64,000 nucleotides of DNA from positions 42,922,344 through 42,986,343 of the forward strand of contig NC_059474.1 in the NCBI RefSeq assembly GCF_018139145.2, in the 5' to 3' direction. Below, piece by piece: positions 20,621 to 35,600 of the stretch (position 1 is its first letter; each line of letters starts with the position of its first letter). The stretch is from Gymnogyps californianus (taxonomy: Eukaryota; Chordata; Aves; Accipitriformes; Cathartidae). Both the position numbers and the translations under genes were made by a program. The notes under the pieces are model-generated. The model had not been told where the DNA came from. It saw only the letters and a list, made by a program, of their open reading frames with translations, and made no database searches.

Positions 20621-23600
20621 CTGAAAAGGATAAATGGAAGATCGATATTAATCCAAGCAGGAAAATAATAAAGCAGACCAAATCTGTAGCCAAGTCCTTT
20701 TTGTTGACAGGAATACAGCAAAAGTAAACAGCCTGATTTTCTTACTTAAACAAAAACATTTTATTAATCAAAATATTGAGGAACCACCGGTTTGTTAAAA
20801 GACAGCAATGCTGAGACACCATATCAGATGGTCTCTGACAGCTGTAGTTCATTTTAATGAAATACAAGTCGTACAAGTAGAGCCTATGACAATTTTTATT
20901 TAACTTTTTGTTTCTACAAAAATGAAATTTTGATTAGCGTATGCCAACAAAAAAGTAACAGAGAGGGACAAAGAAAAAAGAGGTATGAAAAAGAAGTGAT
21001 ATTGATCCCATTTCATAAGGGAGGCATGTTCCAACCTAGCCATCAGACGTGACGTACCGCGTGATGGCCCAAAATCCTAATAGCAAACCAAACTCCCCTT
21101 CCCTCCATTTTTTAAATCGTAAGGATCTTTCCAGTCTGATGCACTGGCTCAGGCTGAATGTATTCATAGGAGCACACTGTATTGGCCATGAAACTTTTGT
21201 AAAATAAACAACAGTTAACTAGTTTTTGGAGTTCACAGCTTTAGAAAATAAATGGTGAATAGTAAAAGAAAATTTTCATTTTCCAATTTAGATACTGTGC
21301 TCTTATGACAAGGTCTTCATGGCTTTTAAAATTATAACTCTGCGAAATATCAAAAAGGGTGAGACTGTCCAAAAGGATAATATCACAGGAGAAGCAAAGA
21401 GCAGAATGAATGAGCTGCTGCCCTTGTTATTCTGGTTAGTACATTTCGTCTTGTCTTATTAAAGGACGCATGAAATACTTGTGAAATATTAGCATAAAAT
21501 GAGAACATAATTAGCATGTTTTGCACATAAGCAGCTAAACTTGGTGGGTATGTTTAGTAGAGATGTAACTAGCAACCCATGTCCAAATTAAGACAAAGTC
21601 TACTGTCTATCTAAGGTTAGTTCACAACATCATGGTTAAAACAGTATCTAGATTCTGAAGTCAATGTCAACATAGTAGCATGCCACTTAGTGGCTTAGGC
21701 TATCACCGAACATTTTATAAAGAAGTACATTAATTGCTGTAGGTAACAGCAGCAGAATCACAGGACTTCACATAAAATCACAGGACTTTACTAAAAATAA
21801 GAGTACTTCTAAAAAATCATAGTGATAAAGGGGGATTACAGGGAAGATCTAATGCTGCGATACATTAAAAACATGCTTGACTTTGCTTCTCAAAGACGTG
21901 ATACTTACTTTGCTATTTAACAGCTATTTAAAGCTGTCAAGATCAGGAAAAGAAATTGGCATATATGAAAATCTTAATTTGCATTAGGCAGGGAAAAAGT
22001 ATTCCTAGCTGCATACTTTCCCACCTGGGGAAATGAGCAGATCAACTAGATGGATCTATGTGATCTCAAGAACAAAAATATCAGAAAGTCTATTGTTTAC
22101 TTTCCTTTAATGTTGTGACTAACAGTATGTCCATATTAACAGCTTAATTTCTACAAAAGGATTTTGCACATATTGTTTTATGGTTTAATACAAATTTTTA
22201 GCATAAGATGATTTCATTGTTCAGCCGATGTCATAAAAGCCCTGAACAGTTCACAAGTTTCATGCTTCCTGACTTCTAATGTGTCTAATTATGAGATCTG
22301 ATATATCTAATCACCAAGGGTTCGACGTGCTGCTTTAGTTGCTCGAGATGCTCTAATATGTTCTTCTTTGTGATGATCCCCAAGACAATCCTGAAACAGA
22401 TCATGTTATGCTAATAACTGTGTGTGAAATCAAATAAAAAGAAGTTCTAATCATAATGAAAAAGGATTAGAGCAAAACTAAAAAAAAAAAAAAAAAAAAA
22501 AATGGTTGCAGGAAAGCTAATGAGATAATTAAATGAAAAATGATTTGCAAGTCAGTACCCTTTCCCAGACATTGCCTTTTCTCGTTTTCTCCCAAACTGC
22601 TGAACACAATTGGATCTTCAGCCACCCCAGAGCAGTATGTTTCTCATATCAAGTGCACGTCAAGGAAGCATACATCATCCCTTCTCCCCAAATTCACATC
22701 TCTTCAGGTTTTAGAGGCACTGAAACTAAAGTCTACTTTATTTCCTTTGTTTAATAGTTATTTCTCCTCACACGTACAGATCATTATTCACATTTTAACA
22801 AGCCACAATAGATGAACAAAGTAATAACTGTGTAAAGTCATAGCAATTGAGGTTTGAAGCTGCACTATTGAGCAGGGTTATCTGGTGTCCCTAAAAACAG
22901 ACAAATTCAGACAAATTTCTCATTCATGACACTATAAATCAAGAGCAACTCCCTGGAATGGATATTCCGGTATAAATTAGGAAGAGTGAGGCTCAGTCTT
23001 TATATCTACGTCTGTCATCAGCACCAATTTCTGCACAGTTCCTATTCCAATCTGGATTGGAACCAGTAAGTTGATGTGTGTCTTTACGTGGGTATATTCA
23101 ATTTGCAGGAAATTTGCCAAAATATAGATTAGTCCTTGATGTCCACATGGCTATATGCCATGGCTAAATACCACTAGTACTAGTATCTACTATCTGATCT
23201 TGTTGTAATGGATGGTGTGCTCATGGAATACCACAAGTTTGTAAATTGAAGTAGGACAACAAATATGAATGTCTGAAAACAGCGAATTATTAAAGCCATC
23301 CATACTTGCTGCTACTTTATCACAAAATAGTTAAAAATTTATAGTACAGTTTGACATAGCTTTGCACGATTAAGCTTTCTTTAGAGTCGATTTTAACATC
23401 AATGTCCATGTTTGTGCACTCAACCACAACAGAAACTAAGAAAAAAAAAATCAAAGTAAATATTCTTCATTGAAGTTTTATCAATTCAAATTTCCCTCCC
23501 CAAAACAAGAATAATTGCATGCTTGCACTGACTTCTGAGTGTCAGATCATGATGTTCTTTCCCCATCAAAGAAGGGTTTTTAAAGTCACTTATGCTTCTG

Positions 23601-26600
23601 AAAACATCTACTCGCCATTCAATACAGGGATGCATTGAAGAAAAAAAAGCAGGAGAATGTTTAAAATAAATTTGTTTTAAAATACATCTGAAAAAATAAA
23701 CTTGGAAACCAATGCAATATTTAAATATTTGCCACTTATAGCAGCAGTCCTTTTGCCCACAGCAAAACAAAGAAAGTCCCACCCATATTTCAGGTTCTGT
23801 GTTCTGTCCCATGGACATTGATCCTAAATAACGTGGATTAGCAGACAATGTTTCACTCCCCAGGTGCCTTAAAAGACATGCTAAAGAGAAAGCAAGATAC
23901 TATGGTAGGAGCTGCAATGTTGTGTGTCAAGTGTGTAATGCAAGAGATACAGGAAAGCAGAATGTTAAAGGAACAGCTACACAGAAAAAGATCATGTAAA
24001 AGAAAGGAGTAGTTTAGGTAAGAGGCAATTATAATGAACATTTATGTTTCCATGCCTAGGGCCGATTTATTTAGTGGGTAATCACATGACAACTCCCTAT
24101 AGTCTCATTTACAAACATTCTAATCTTAAAATTACTTTCTTGAAATATTTTGCAGTGTAGAAACAAATGTTGCAGATTGAAGTTCCAGAACTAGTAGTTA
24201 CTTAGTTGTTAGTATTCCAGAAACAAGAGCTTGGTGGTAATCGCCATCACTAAACTCCAGAAGAGGAGATACTGACTGGATCATTTTCTCCCTTACTTTT
24301 TATGAATCCAGAGATCTGTAGATGTTCACTAGCTGATACATTGCACGTTGCCAGAAGACATATAAGAACGAGGAAATATAGGCCTTAGACTGTGCACCAC
24401 ACAAGACTAAACTTCTGTGAGACAAGTTGTGTCCTCTGCACATGCAAGTTGCACACACAAAACTTCTAATGAGAGCTCATTTTTAACAGAACATCTTAAA
24501 ATGACTGAAATCACCTGCCTGCTTACTTGGAATACAAGAAAGGAGTAAGAATTTAAGAGAGGTGCCACAGCACAGCACCTTCTTAGCGAACAGTTAGGGT
24601 CCTCAGTTGCAGTACCAAACTTACGTGTTCAAACACCCTGATCCTGGAAGTGAAAATTAGTGTATCTAACAAAATGAACAGCACTGCTGCCACTTTACTC
24701 ACCCGTTGTGTGTTACAAGGCACTGCCTCAGACCCAGCTTCCGGAAAATATCCACCACTATTTCCATTGGTGTGTGGTCTGTCACGGTGAAAGGGCTCAT
24801 ATCAAGTATGCTTCTAAGCTTTAAAGGTCGAGGGCTTTCTGCTGGAAGCGATGGGGTGTGCTGGGCAAAACAGACCCTGGAACTGCCAACAATCCCTTCC
24901 TGCTTCTTTCTAGCACTTTCTTTAAGAAAAAGAGGGGAGGGGGGGAAACAGCAAGGGAGGAAGAATTTACATTCTTGGAGTAAGATAATTTAGCGCAAAC
25001 AGACAGATCAATCAACACTACCAGACTCTGATGTTATTCTCTAGATGCTGGTATTCTGATATATGCTATTTTGATGTGTTTCCATAGCCACTGCTTTATC
25101 CCTAAGAAGCGTTTGTGCAGAAATCACAAAAGCCATCTACCATACAGCTTTAGCCATTCTTCAGCTACTGCCTTTCTCACTCCAATCAATAACTTTTATT
25201 TACTATAAAGAGATGGAAAGACTTAAAAAATAACATGCGGGAAGCACACAGACAGCTGCTGAAGAAACTGTCAAGGGAAAAGCCAGTCTCAACTGACAGC
25301 TCCCCTGTCATGTTTCTAATGGCTGTAATTATAGTTGGTTTGAAACCAAAGAACTCATTTCTGATCACTCTGAAAATGTTGTCTTCTTGTTTATAATGAA
25401 TTTATTTAGCTTTTTGTGAACTGCATCCTGTTCCTTTCCAGGTCTTCATCACCTTGGTGACCGCAGCATCCCGCTCTGTACCCTGAACTATTTCACGCAA
25501 TGACTCTCTTAAGCCAGCCAAAATCCAAGACTAAGCAACTTGCACTGTGCAATCTCAGCAGCTGAAATGAGTCTTACCTGTGAAAGTGTATTATTAGAAC
25601 GTTCTGCTGTTCCCCCATTTACTCATAAGTAAATGCAAACTTAAACCAGTATAACGTCTATAATAATTTCCAAGTTTTGGACATTCCTATACATCCTACA
25701 TAGTGTAATACCATAGTATACACAGTATTAAGACCACAGGCAAAAGTTTTACTGATGTAAACAGTGTTGTGTTCACAAAACATTTTTTTTTAAAAAGTTT
25801 CATGAGCCTTTTGTCTTTCTCAAGTGTCTCTGTTAAAGAGATACTTGTCAATGTACAATCTTATGAATTACAAAAAAAAAAGTTTAAGATGTAACTTCCA
25901 TCACTGATTTCATGCACCAAGTGTTAGTTTTGTAACATTTTCTGACATAACAATGATTTTTTTTCCTTTGGTTATGATAGTATCCTCAAAATTCACAGAA
26001 TTTTTCTTGCCAGTGCACAAAGCATTGTCACAAGTATCCACAAGTTCTAATACTCACCCAAAGCGGGCTCAAACAGGGCTTGTGTGCTCATGTGCCCAGG
26101 GCCAAATTTCCCATTACACAAACAAATTGAAAACCAGAAACTTAAAATAATTAGTATTTCGCTTATCTCTCCATAATACAATCTTAGTTGTTGGAACAAC
26201 AGTAAATAACATACTGTCAGAGAGAAGTACGATATACATTTAAATTTAAAAATTACTTGGACAGTAATTCTCACAGAATCCTGCTATTCTAAAATGAGAA
26301 TTACTCAATTTTGAAGAAGAATGTTAGTGTAGCATCACTTGAGGAAAAGAGATACTAGCAAAAGCCTCAAAACAAACAAAAATACCGGACTAGATGATGT
26401 TTTGGCCTACTTCAGTATGACAACTTTTGTTTTTATGACAGAGATTAACATTTTCTCCATTCCAGAGCCTGCTATTGAAGATAATCATATACTTCAATAA
26501 AGGAACAGCAGCCTGTGCGAGGTATCTGAACCTGAAATAAGTCTAGAAACACACAGAGTAAATTCTGGTTTAAGCTATAAAATCATTGAAACTGACATAT

Positions 26601-29600
26601 ATAATCATGCAATACTGGAAGATAATTACCTATTGCAATAGTTAAATCTCTTCTTAGAGCAAAGCCCACTAGTCTCTGTGATTCTTTTGACATAATAACA
26701 GGAAAACCATTATAGCTGGTTTCATTGATCAAGTTTTCTATGTCTTCGACTGTCATATTATCCTGCGTCAGGACTGCTAAAGGTGGATCGCTTCTTCGAG
26801 GTCTCATAACATCAGCAGCCAGTGTTGTGTGAGTAAATTCTTCCTTTGCATCCAAGAAAGGATATCCATTCAGTCGGATGTGTGCCTCATAGATGCCTTC
26901 CCTACCAAAGGCATCTCCTACCCACTTACTGGTCATGACCGCAGCCATTAGGGGCACAATATATTCCAGCCCTCCTGTTAGCTCAAAGACAATAACTACC
27001 AGGGACACAGTCATCCTTGTCACACCACCTGCAAGAAAAATGGTAACCAGTAACATTCTAGTGTCAGATAATAATGAATTCAGAATTTCCTGCCTTCCTG
27101 TTGAGAACTACAAACATAACTTTGCCATTAAAGGTCATCTGACAAACATCATTCTGTATAGTGCAAACAGAAGCAGACAGGAAAAATGAACACACAACTT
27201 TTAGAAGTAAAAAAGGGAGCTTTAGGGAAAATTCCTAGAAAGTGAGAGAATAAAGGGATTTGAAAAATATGTGCAGTTATTTCATGTAAACTAAGACTAA
27301 AACTATATACTTCTCCACACCTAGGTTAAAAATACTGTGAAATGCAAGGAAATCCAGTAGGGTAAGAATTTGGAAAAAGAATGGAACTAATGCAGGGAAG
27401 TTACAGGTAGCAATTCAACAGCTACGTTGTCCAAAGGATTAGGAATTTAATGCTGTTGCTGAATCATAAAAGCTAAAGAGAATTCTGAGCTGATGAAAAG
27501 AATCTCTTTCTTGGACAATGGGAGAAGACAGGGATTATATTTCTCTTTTGTTAGTATTCAAGATGTTTTTTCTGCCAAGGTTTCTGATGCACATCTTCAT
27601 TCAATAAAGGAATATGATCTTTCTTTCAGTGCATTCAAAAGTGATTCAAGTCAAACTATTAAAAAACAAAACCACCTCTCCAAAAACTATTCCTTAAGGA
27701 AAAGGTCTACTTTTTGCAGAATCTGTACCAATAGCTTTTAAGTTTAATTTCTAAGGCAATGAAGTTATAAGCTAGGACAAGACAAGGCCTTCAAAAAACC
27801 TCTCCTAGTTTAGGTGCCCAACTTAAGCCTCTTTCCATGAAGCTGATTTTCAACAGTTTGGAAATCAGACTTGTTAAAAATACCTCAAGCTGGACTCCCC
27901 AAATCTTTAGACACTTCCGAAAGTTTTGTTTGGATTATGAATTTCAAGAACATTTTTTGCAATTCACGTAGACGTGGCAGCTGATCATGTCACCTCCTGG
28001 TAATAATTTCAACAGTACTCGACTCTGCAAATCCTCTACTTCATACATTTCAAGAAACTGATTTTTCTGACTGATGTAGTAATGACACCTCTTGATACCA
28101 AAAAGAGAAAGCAAACACTACTACTTAAATTCTTCTATTTCTCATCAATTTAAATTTCATGTTATTCCTCAGATCACAAGGATCTGATGGTCTCGTGTAG
28201 AAATGTGAATGTATTACTCTAAAGACAGAGAAAGCCATATAAAAAGGTGTTCCAAAATTGCACACGTTTATATCTCCTTTCATTTTTTAATCATTATTTT
28301 GGCAACATACAAGGAATCAGATACTTATTTACTTTGTTATATTTTATTTACCTAAGCACGCAGCAGCACCAACCATGGCATAAAGACCAGGTGTAATACA
28401 GTCAGCTCCAACTTCACACCACTCCTTGAAAATGAACCAGTCATGATGGTAATAAGCCAGCTGCTCCACTGCAATTCCTACAATCCTTCCTGCTATTGCT
28501 CCAATTGCCATGCTAGGTATGAATAACCCAGATGGAACCTGCAACAAAACCAGAACTGCTGTCATGCTGATGGGAACATACCTGATGCATCATTTTACAA
28601 GTAATTTTTTTTTTTTTTTTGCCAAAAGAGATGCAAATGCTCAAATTGTCAGGTTAAACCATGTAAATTGACCTTGCAAGGTTAGTAAAACTTGACACAA
28701 TGCTATTGATACCTCTGATCAACCTAGTTAGCTGAATCCACTTTCTGAGCACATTTGTTTATATTTTACTGTATTTAAAAGCAAATCTATCACCAATAAA
28801 GGACCACAAACTAGACTCTCAGTGCCAACAGCACAATTCTTACCATATGTGTGTCCAATCTGAGCTGTGCTACTACTATTGGAAAGTCTTCCTTACTATT
28901 TCCCATCTCCCTTATTCATATTCCTCTGAGTCAACATTCACTTCCTAAACAAGCTTTGCACGTAGGACTGCCTTCCCAAAGTGCTTCCTAACACTGCTAT
29001 AAATTAGATGGTCAACTAAACAGGTGATTTTTAAAAGAGGCTTTGCTTACTATATTGCAGTTTCCCATACAAAGGAGTGTATATAGAATGCTAAATACAC
29101 TAAGAGAAAAAGGCAGGACAACTCCCATTGCATAAAGTAGATAACACATAACTGTAAAAAAAAAGTTCCTACTGTAATTTTAGTTATTTAAACTGTTTTT
29201 CTGTTATTAACTAAAACCTGAAAAGGCCACACAGCCTTGTCATACCAACATGGCTTCGTAAAATATTATTGCAAGTCTTGCTTTTATCAGCAGCTTCATA
29301 AGGAGTGAGGGTTCATCTGAGAAACTGCTGTTGTGTATCTTTTCTCCTCCTTAGGAAGCTAATCTTTCCAAAAAACATACTGGTGCCTAAATGTCTCATT
29401 AAACTGGAAATGCCTGCTGCTTCTCCTCACAGCAGTTATTAGTATCAAAATATTTTCTACTGTGACTGAGGTACAGAGCTGACTACAAATAAGTAGTAAA
29501 ATTTTTACTTTTTGTCTAAATGCACCTTAAACCCATCTTGTCAAAATAACTTTATTAAAAAAGTTGCACTCCTGGTGTAACAGGACATACAATTTAATTT

Positions 29601-32600
29601 TTTTCCACTGTATAGCTGTGAAATTTAAGTACTGTGCGATTCAAACTATAGATTTTGCCATGAAATCCAATAGCTGGTGTGGAACTGTATTTCAGAATCT
29701 ATTTGCATTATTTTTATTATTATTTTGCCTATATTTATGGTTGCAAAGATGATTTCTAACAGACAAAACCAAGGACAAAAAAGCATAGCAAACTCTGTGT
29801 TTGAAAGCCAGCAGCACAGATTTTGGGGAAAAAGTTTAATAATCCTTCATTCCCATCCTGAATTACCTAATATCAGTGTTGACAGAAGTAACTATTCAAC
29901 GCTATCATTTTAGTGTAACATCCAAATTGTGCATTTATACCACTACTGTTATTTCCCACAATTAATCATGCATCTAAACCCCTTTCTAACTGTTAAAATC
30001 CAATTGTTTTTCCTGAGTGAAATTCTTTCTTAGTGAACAGTTCAATAGCACCCTGAAAAAATAACATTTCAGATATAAAATAAATTGAATAAATCTTTGA
30101 AACTGCCTCAGATTCTAGTCTGGTACAGCAGTATGCCACAGAAATTCAGTCTCCACATGGAAATTACATCCAAATTGCTTCTGGTCCTTTGTTAACATAA
30201 CTTTTTAATGCATCTAGCTCCTTCTCTTCTTTCCATCGCATGTGGATAATGGTTACAAGTCTAACTGTAATTATGATTTTACAGCTGCATTCGTTTGCAT
30301 AAGCCTCTGAATCACAAGTCACAAAGTAGAGAGGAACCTTCACTGAGAAGAGCAAGGAAAAAAAGTTACGTTCTGCCTTGTCTCAGCTTTCTTCTCCAGT
30401 GCATGCCAGCCTAACTCAAGTTATACTGCAGAGGAAAAGATTTGTTCTGTGGCACATATATAATCTTCGAGACAAGCAAGGAATCAGGATGTATGTGCAA
30501 CTTTCCACTTGTTTGGTACTGCAGTTGCATACCAGTCAGGTTTTGAGGCAAAGCTGCAATCCTACCCCAATTGTTGATCAACAGCATTTAGACACAATAA
30601 CGAGTCTACTGATAATAAGCAGTACAGTATACGTACAAAAGCCTGAAAGAAAAAAAAAAACAAAACAAAACAACCAAACCACTGCCTTATCAGCTTCCTG
30701 GTGATCCTTGTTCATGGCAGTAAGAGCAGCAGGAATCACCATGCCCCACAGGCAGCAGCTAAGTTGCTTTGCTTACTTTACAGGAAAGCAGTTCCTGTGG
30801 GGGAGATGTGTGTTTGCACATGGCTACAGCTCCAGGAACAGACCTGGAGAGCCCAGAGGATCCTTAATAATGATTTAAATGACAAAGTTGTCTTGGGTTT
30901 TTTTGTTGTTTTTTTAAATTTTGAATTTTCTTCTCCTTTCATAGAAATAAAGCTTAAAATGCAAATAAATGTAGCATTAAAGTGACATCCCCTTCTCCAG
31001 ATCTCCAGATACTGGCTGACATTCTAACCAGCCATATACTTTAAAGCTTCAGAGAAATGTCTGTAGTACAGTCCCGTCAATGACAGCAGCATGACTCTTT
31101 GCCTACTGGCAAAGTAATAAATATATTCTTACAACTTCATAAAAATATTTCCACCAAATTGCAGATGCTGAAGTTCTGAGAAAATGAAACAAAACCAAAT
31201 GAAGTGTAAGCTCTACCATTCTGTAATCTAGTGAATTATAATACACAAAGTGTGATCCTGTGGTGACAACCCCATAAGGAAGAGCCAGATGCACATGAAC
31301 ACACGAATGGTAAAAAACGTTATAATGCTTAGAAGGGCAGAGCCCTAGATATAAGTGAAATACAGTAAGTGAATACAAAACAATACAACAGATTGGAGTG
31401 GTCACGTTACAGAATAATGTCTGTAATTTTGACCTATGGAAGACTACCATTTAAAATAGAATGGATTTCTCTTACCCATCAACCAACATATGGAAAATAA
31501 CTTCAAATAATAGACTGCAACACCTTCTAAAATATCAACACATGAGAAACACAACACGGTATTGTTCTATCAGTTACAGAATGACAGAACGGTTGAGGTC
31601 GGATGTGACCACTCCAGATTGTCTACCTCTGCTCAAGCAGGGTCTGCTACAGCAAGCTGCCCAGGATTGCATCCAGTCAGGTTTTGAGTATCTCCAAGGA
31701 TGGAGACTCCACAAGTTCTCTGGACAACGTATTCCAGTGTTCAACCACCCTCACAGTAAAGAAGTGTTTTCTTATGCATGCAGTTACATGGAACAGCAAT
31801 GTACACTGAAAAGTTAAAGCCAGTTTAAACACAAATCCTGCTGAGTGAACATTCTACAATGTTTCTGTTAAGACAGGTTTGATAATGACGTAGTTGCAAA
31901 AAACTATGAAGGGAGCCTGACAAGACAGAAAATGATGAAGGCATGACAGTTATATGTCATTCAGGAAACAGCCACAGCTTGGAGAGAAGCTGAAGAGAAC
32001 TCCAAAACAGATCTACAAAATGACCAGGAAAAATAAAAATTATGCTGGTTTGTAAGAGAAGAAATTCTCATCACAGTCACGTGAACAAAGCCTGCTTTCT
32101 AGTCATGACATGCAGTACTGGAAATTTCAGGAAAGAAATCATCATCGGCTCCCTTTCAAAGTCTGCAGTAATTATTTATGTGATAAATGAGGAGAGGGGA
32201 TTAAAAAAAAACCTACAAGTTGTTCAAGAGGTACAGTCTTTTCTTGTTCCATGTAACAGGACTACGGAACCTGAGTGGTCATGTTTGAACTCAGCTGAAC
32301 TCAGCTCTTGGAAATTTTAGAATCATCCTTATTGCTGAATCAGGCCCATACAAACAGTTACTGTTCCCTATTAAATTTAGCATATGTTTCTATTCAGCTG
32401 AACAAAGGGCTAGTCTGAATTTAATTAAACTTAATATTGTTTTCTACAAGACTTGCTTATTAATCAACAGTAAAAAGACCTTTTTTTAAAAGAACTACAC
32501 ATGAAAAAAATTCTATAAACAAAGGTGCTAGCTTTGAGAGATGGAAAATGAGAAAGGCAATAATTAAATAATCACAGCAGATGATACAGCCACTGCATTC

Positions 32601-35600
32601 ACACTTACCTTGATACCAAAGGTGAAGACTGTCATGATTATTTTAAATATGAGTGCTAAACACAATTGCCATATAGCTGAATAGACTCCAGTGCCTGCTG
32701 GACGGTCAGGAATATCATCTACTATTTTGCTTGCATTCATATCATTTCTGTAGTCACAGAGAGAGGAGGATTCTAACGGCCCACAGTCTGTGAAGAGCTC
32801 TTTAATAAGCTCACTGGTGTTCAGCCTTGTATATGGATTAGGAAATGCAATGACAGCTGTTATTGCTGCAACAATAATAACCTCCAGGACAGGATACTTC
32901 CCAAATTTTGTAGATTTGCGTCGACGACACCATGCAATGTTTGCTCGGATGAAAAACGCTCCCCAGAGCCCACCAAATACTCCCAGAAGAATAAAAGGAA
33001 GCAGTTCAAAAAGGTACCAAGGAGTGTGATATTCCACATAAAAAAGAACTAGGCGGCTATTACCAAAAGGATTGATGGACCTTAAAACAAATGCAGCTAC
33101 TAAAGCAGCAAAAAACGATCTCCATAAAGTTTTCAGTGGGAAATAGTAACTGACCTGCAAAAGGCAATACATGAGAATTATTAGTGGTTCAATTAAAAAT
33201 ACTGGTAAGACCATTTTATGCACGTGTTACAGTACTGCTGCTCACATAGTATATGCTAAAAAAAAGTACTCTTACATGATCAGTATTATTCCCATCACTT
33301 GGAGCACTGGCGCTCCAGCACATACTAAATTTTTAAAAAGCTCTACAACAATTCATACTTATATCAGTTTTAAAGTCAATACTAAAGCAGTATTGAAACC
33401 ACTGCTGTTTTAAGACTGTTAGGAAATAATGCATAGTAATTTATGTTTAAAAGCTTCTCTGTTTGTAAGTATCTCTTTCTAGCATTCATAAGAACCAGAC
33501 TGTGTACCAGCTGCTCTCTCAAATTTCCTGCTAATACTGTTTCATCTCCCTTCAACCTACATTGAAATGTTTCTGGCAAATGTGTTATTTTTATGAAGTA
33601 TGATTAAAACATTAAAAAAAATATATCCTCAGAACAGAACATGCAATTTCATACTTAAGCCCCACATAGCCTGATTTGAATTTCAAGAGAGTTTTATTCC
33701 GAGCTTTTTTGGAATTTTTTTGGCAACAAAGGAATTCCTCAAAATTCCCTAATGATATAGCAAAATTATACAGGAAAGAATATTTTGCTTCCTTTTTTCA
33801 ATTCAGAGATTTTTAGGTTTTTAGTTTTCTTTAAAAATGCTAATGAACTAAATAAACATTCCTATGTATTTTGAAAACAACTAATGAAAACTAATCTAAT
33901 ACGAAACTTATCTTGGAGAAGAGAGTTTGGTTGCCTTGGAGGTCAGTTTTATAGCATATCTGCCTTTTTAATAATTAACATATTCAATTGTGTTTAGTGT
34001 CTGAAACTTTAAGAAAAGTAATGTTTTAAAACTTGCTTCACAAAACTGTCAAATAGGTTTCTAAAGCCTCTTTCAAAATGAAAAAAAAAGCCCATTTTTT
34101 TTTCTTAGAATACACTCCTAGAGTGAAAAACTGCTGTAACTCTATCTGTATGTAAACTGTAATTATTAACTGACTCAGCCCTTCTCCAAAAAAATATAAC
34201 TGAGAACAAAGCAAAGCTGACATTCATCAAAAAAAAAGAAAAAATATCTTTAGGAGTTTGCTGGTAATAGGACTCTTGACTTTGAAATGTGGGTCCAAAA
34301 ATAATTGCCTTCTTAGGAAAGACTCCGCAGCTTGAAGGAGTCTGAGATTATTCATGCTAAAAGAGATTTTTTTAAACATCTATCCTTCAGTGCTATCTCT
34401 TGACATACCTCCTCCAGACTGAAAAGGACTCCACCAATTGGGGCACCAAAGGCTACAGATACTCCTGCTGCTGAGGCAGCTGACAACACCTGGAAAAGAA
34501 CAATGGTGAGGGTTTTTTTTCGCAGTCTGTGATATGCTTTAAACATGAAGAACAGAATCTCATTACAGTTATTAGTTTCTTCTATATTTCTATCAAGGAC
34601 ACACAGACTTGCTAACAGAAAAGCATCAAGTAAGTGTAGCAGAATGCTCATAAGATGTGGCCACAGCAGCCACCGACCAGGTACTAGCCATGACGAAGCC
34701 AAGGACGCTGCTCAAAGCCTCCCCAGTGAAGCACCCAAAGGAGTCTACGCTTCCGTATGAAACTGCTGCTATCTCATTTTCAAGAAATTGTAGTAAGCTT
34801 TCCCTGTGCTAGAGCAGGCAATTCCACTGTGTCATAAGTCAAGCAAGCGGGGCAGAAGACCAGCTTGGCTGAACAGAAAACTCCTTGTGGAGCTCAAGAG
34901 GAAAAAGAAATTGTATGATCTCTGGAAGCAAGGTCAGGCTTCGCAGGAAGATTACAAAGCTGTGGTTTGTATATGCAGGAAGAAGACACAAAAGGCCAAA
35001 GCTCAATTAGAGTTGAAACTGGCCAGTGTTGTGTCAGATAACAAGAAGGGCTTTTTTAAATACGTTAATAGCAAGAGGAGATCTAAAGAAAACATTGGAC
35101 CAATACTTGTTGAAGATGGTCACCTAACAGGTATGAAGAAAAAGCAGAGGCATTCAATGCATTTTTTGCCTCAGTCTTTAATAATAATAATAGACCTTGG
35201 GCTGCCCGGTCCCCTGAGTTGGAGAACCACAAGTGAGGGAACAGTGACTTTCCATTTGTGGACACTGAAATTGTAAGGGACCAGCTGTATCAGCTGAATG
35301 TTCCCAGGTCCATGGGGCCTGATGGGATTCATCCCACAGTACTGAAGGAGCTAGTGGATTTTATGGCAAGACCCCTCTCGATCATCTACCAAAGGTCTTG
35401 GGAGTCTGGGGAGGTCCCTGCTGACTGGAAGCTAGTCAGTGTTATTCCAATCTACAAAAAGGGTGTGAGGGAAGACCCAGGGAACTACAGATCTGTTAGC
35501 CTAACCTCAGTTCCTGGAAAAATTATGGAGATTATGCTGGGTGATATTGGAAGGCATTTAAAGAATAATGCAATTATCGGGCACAGTCAACATGGGTTCA

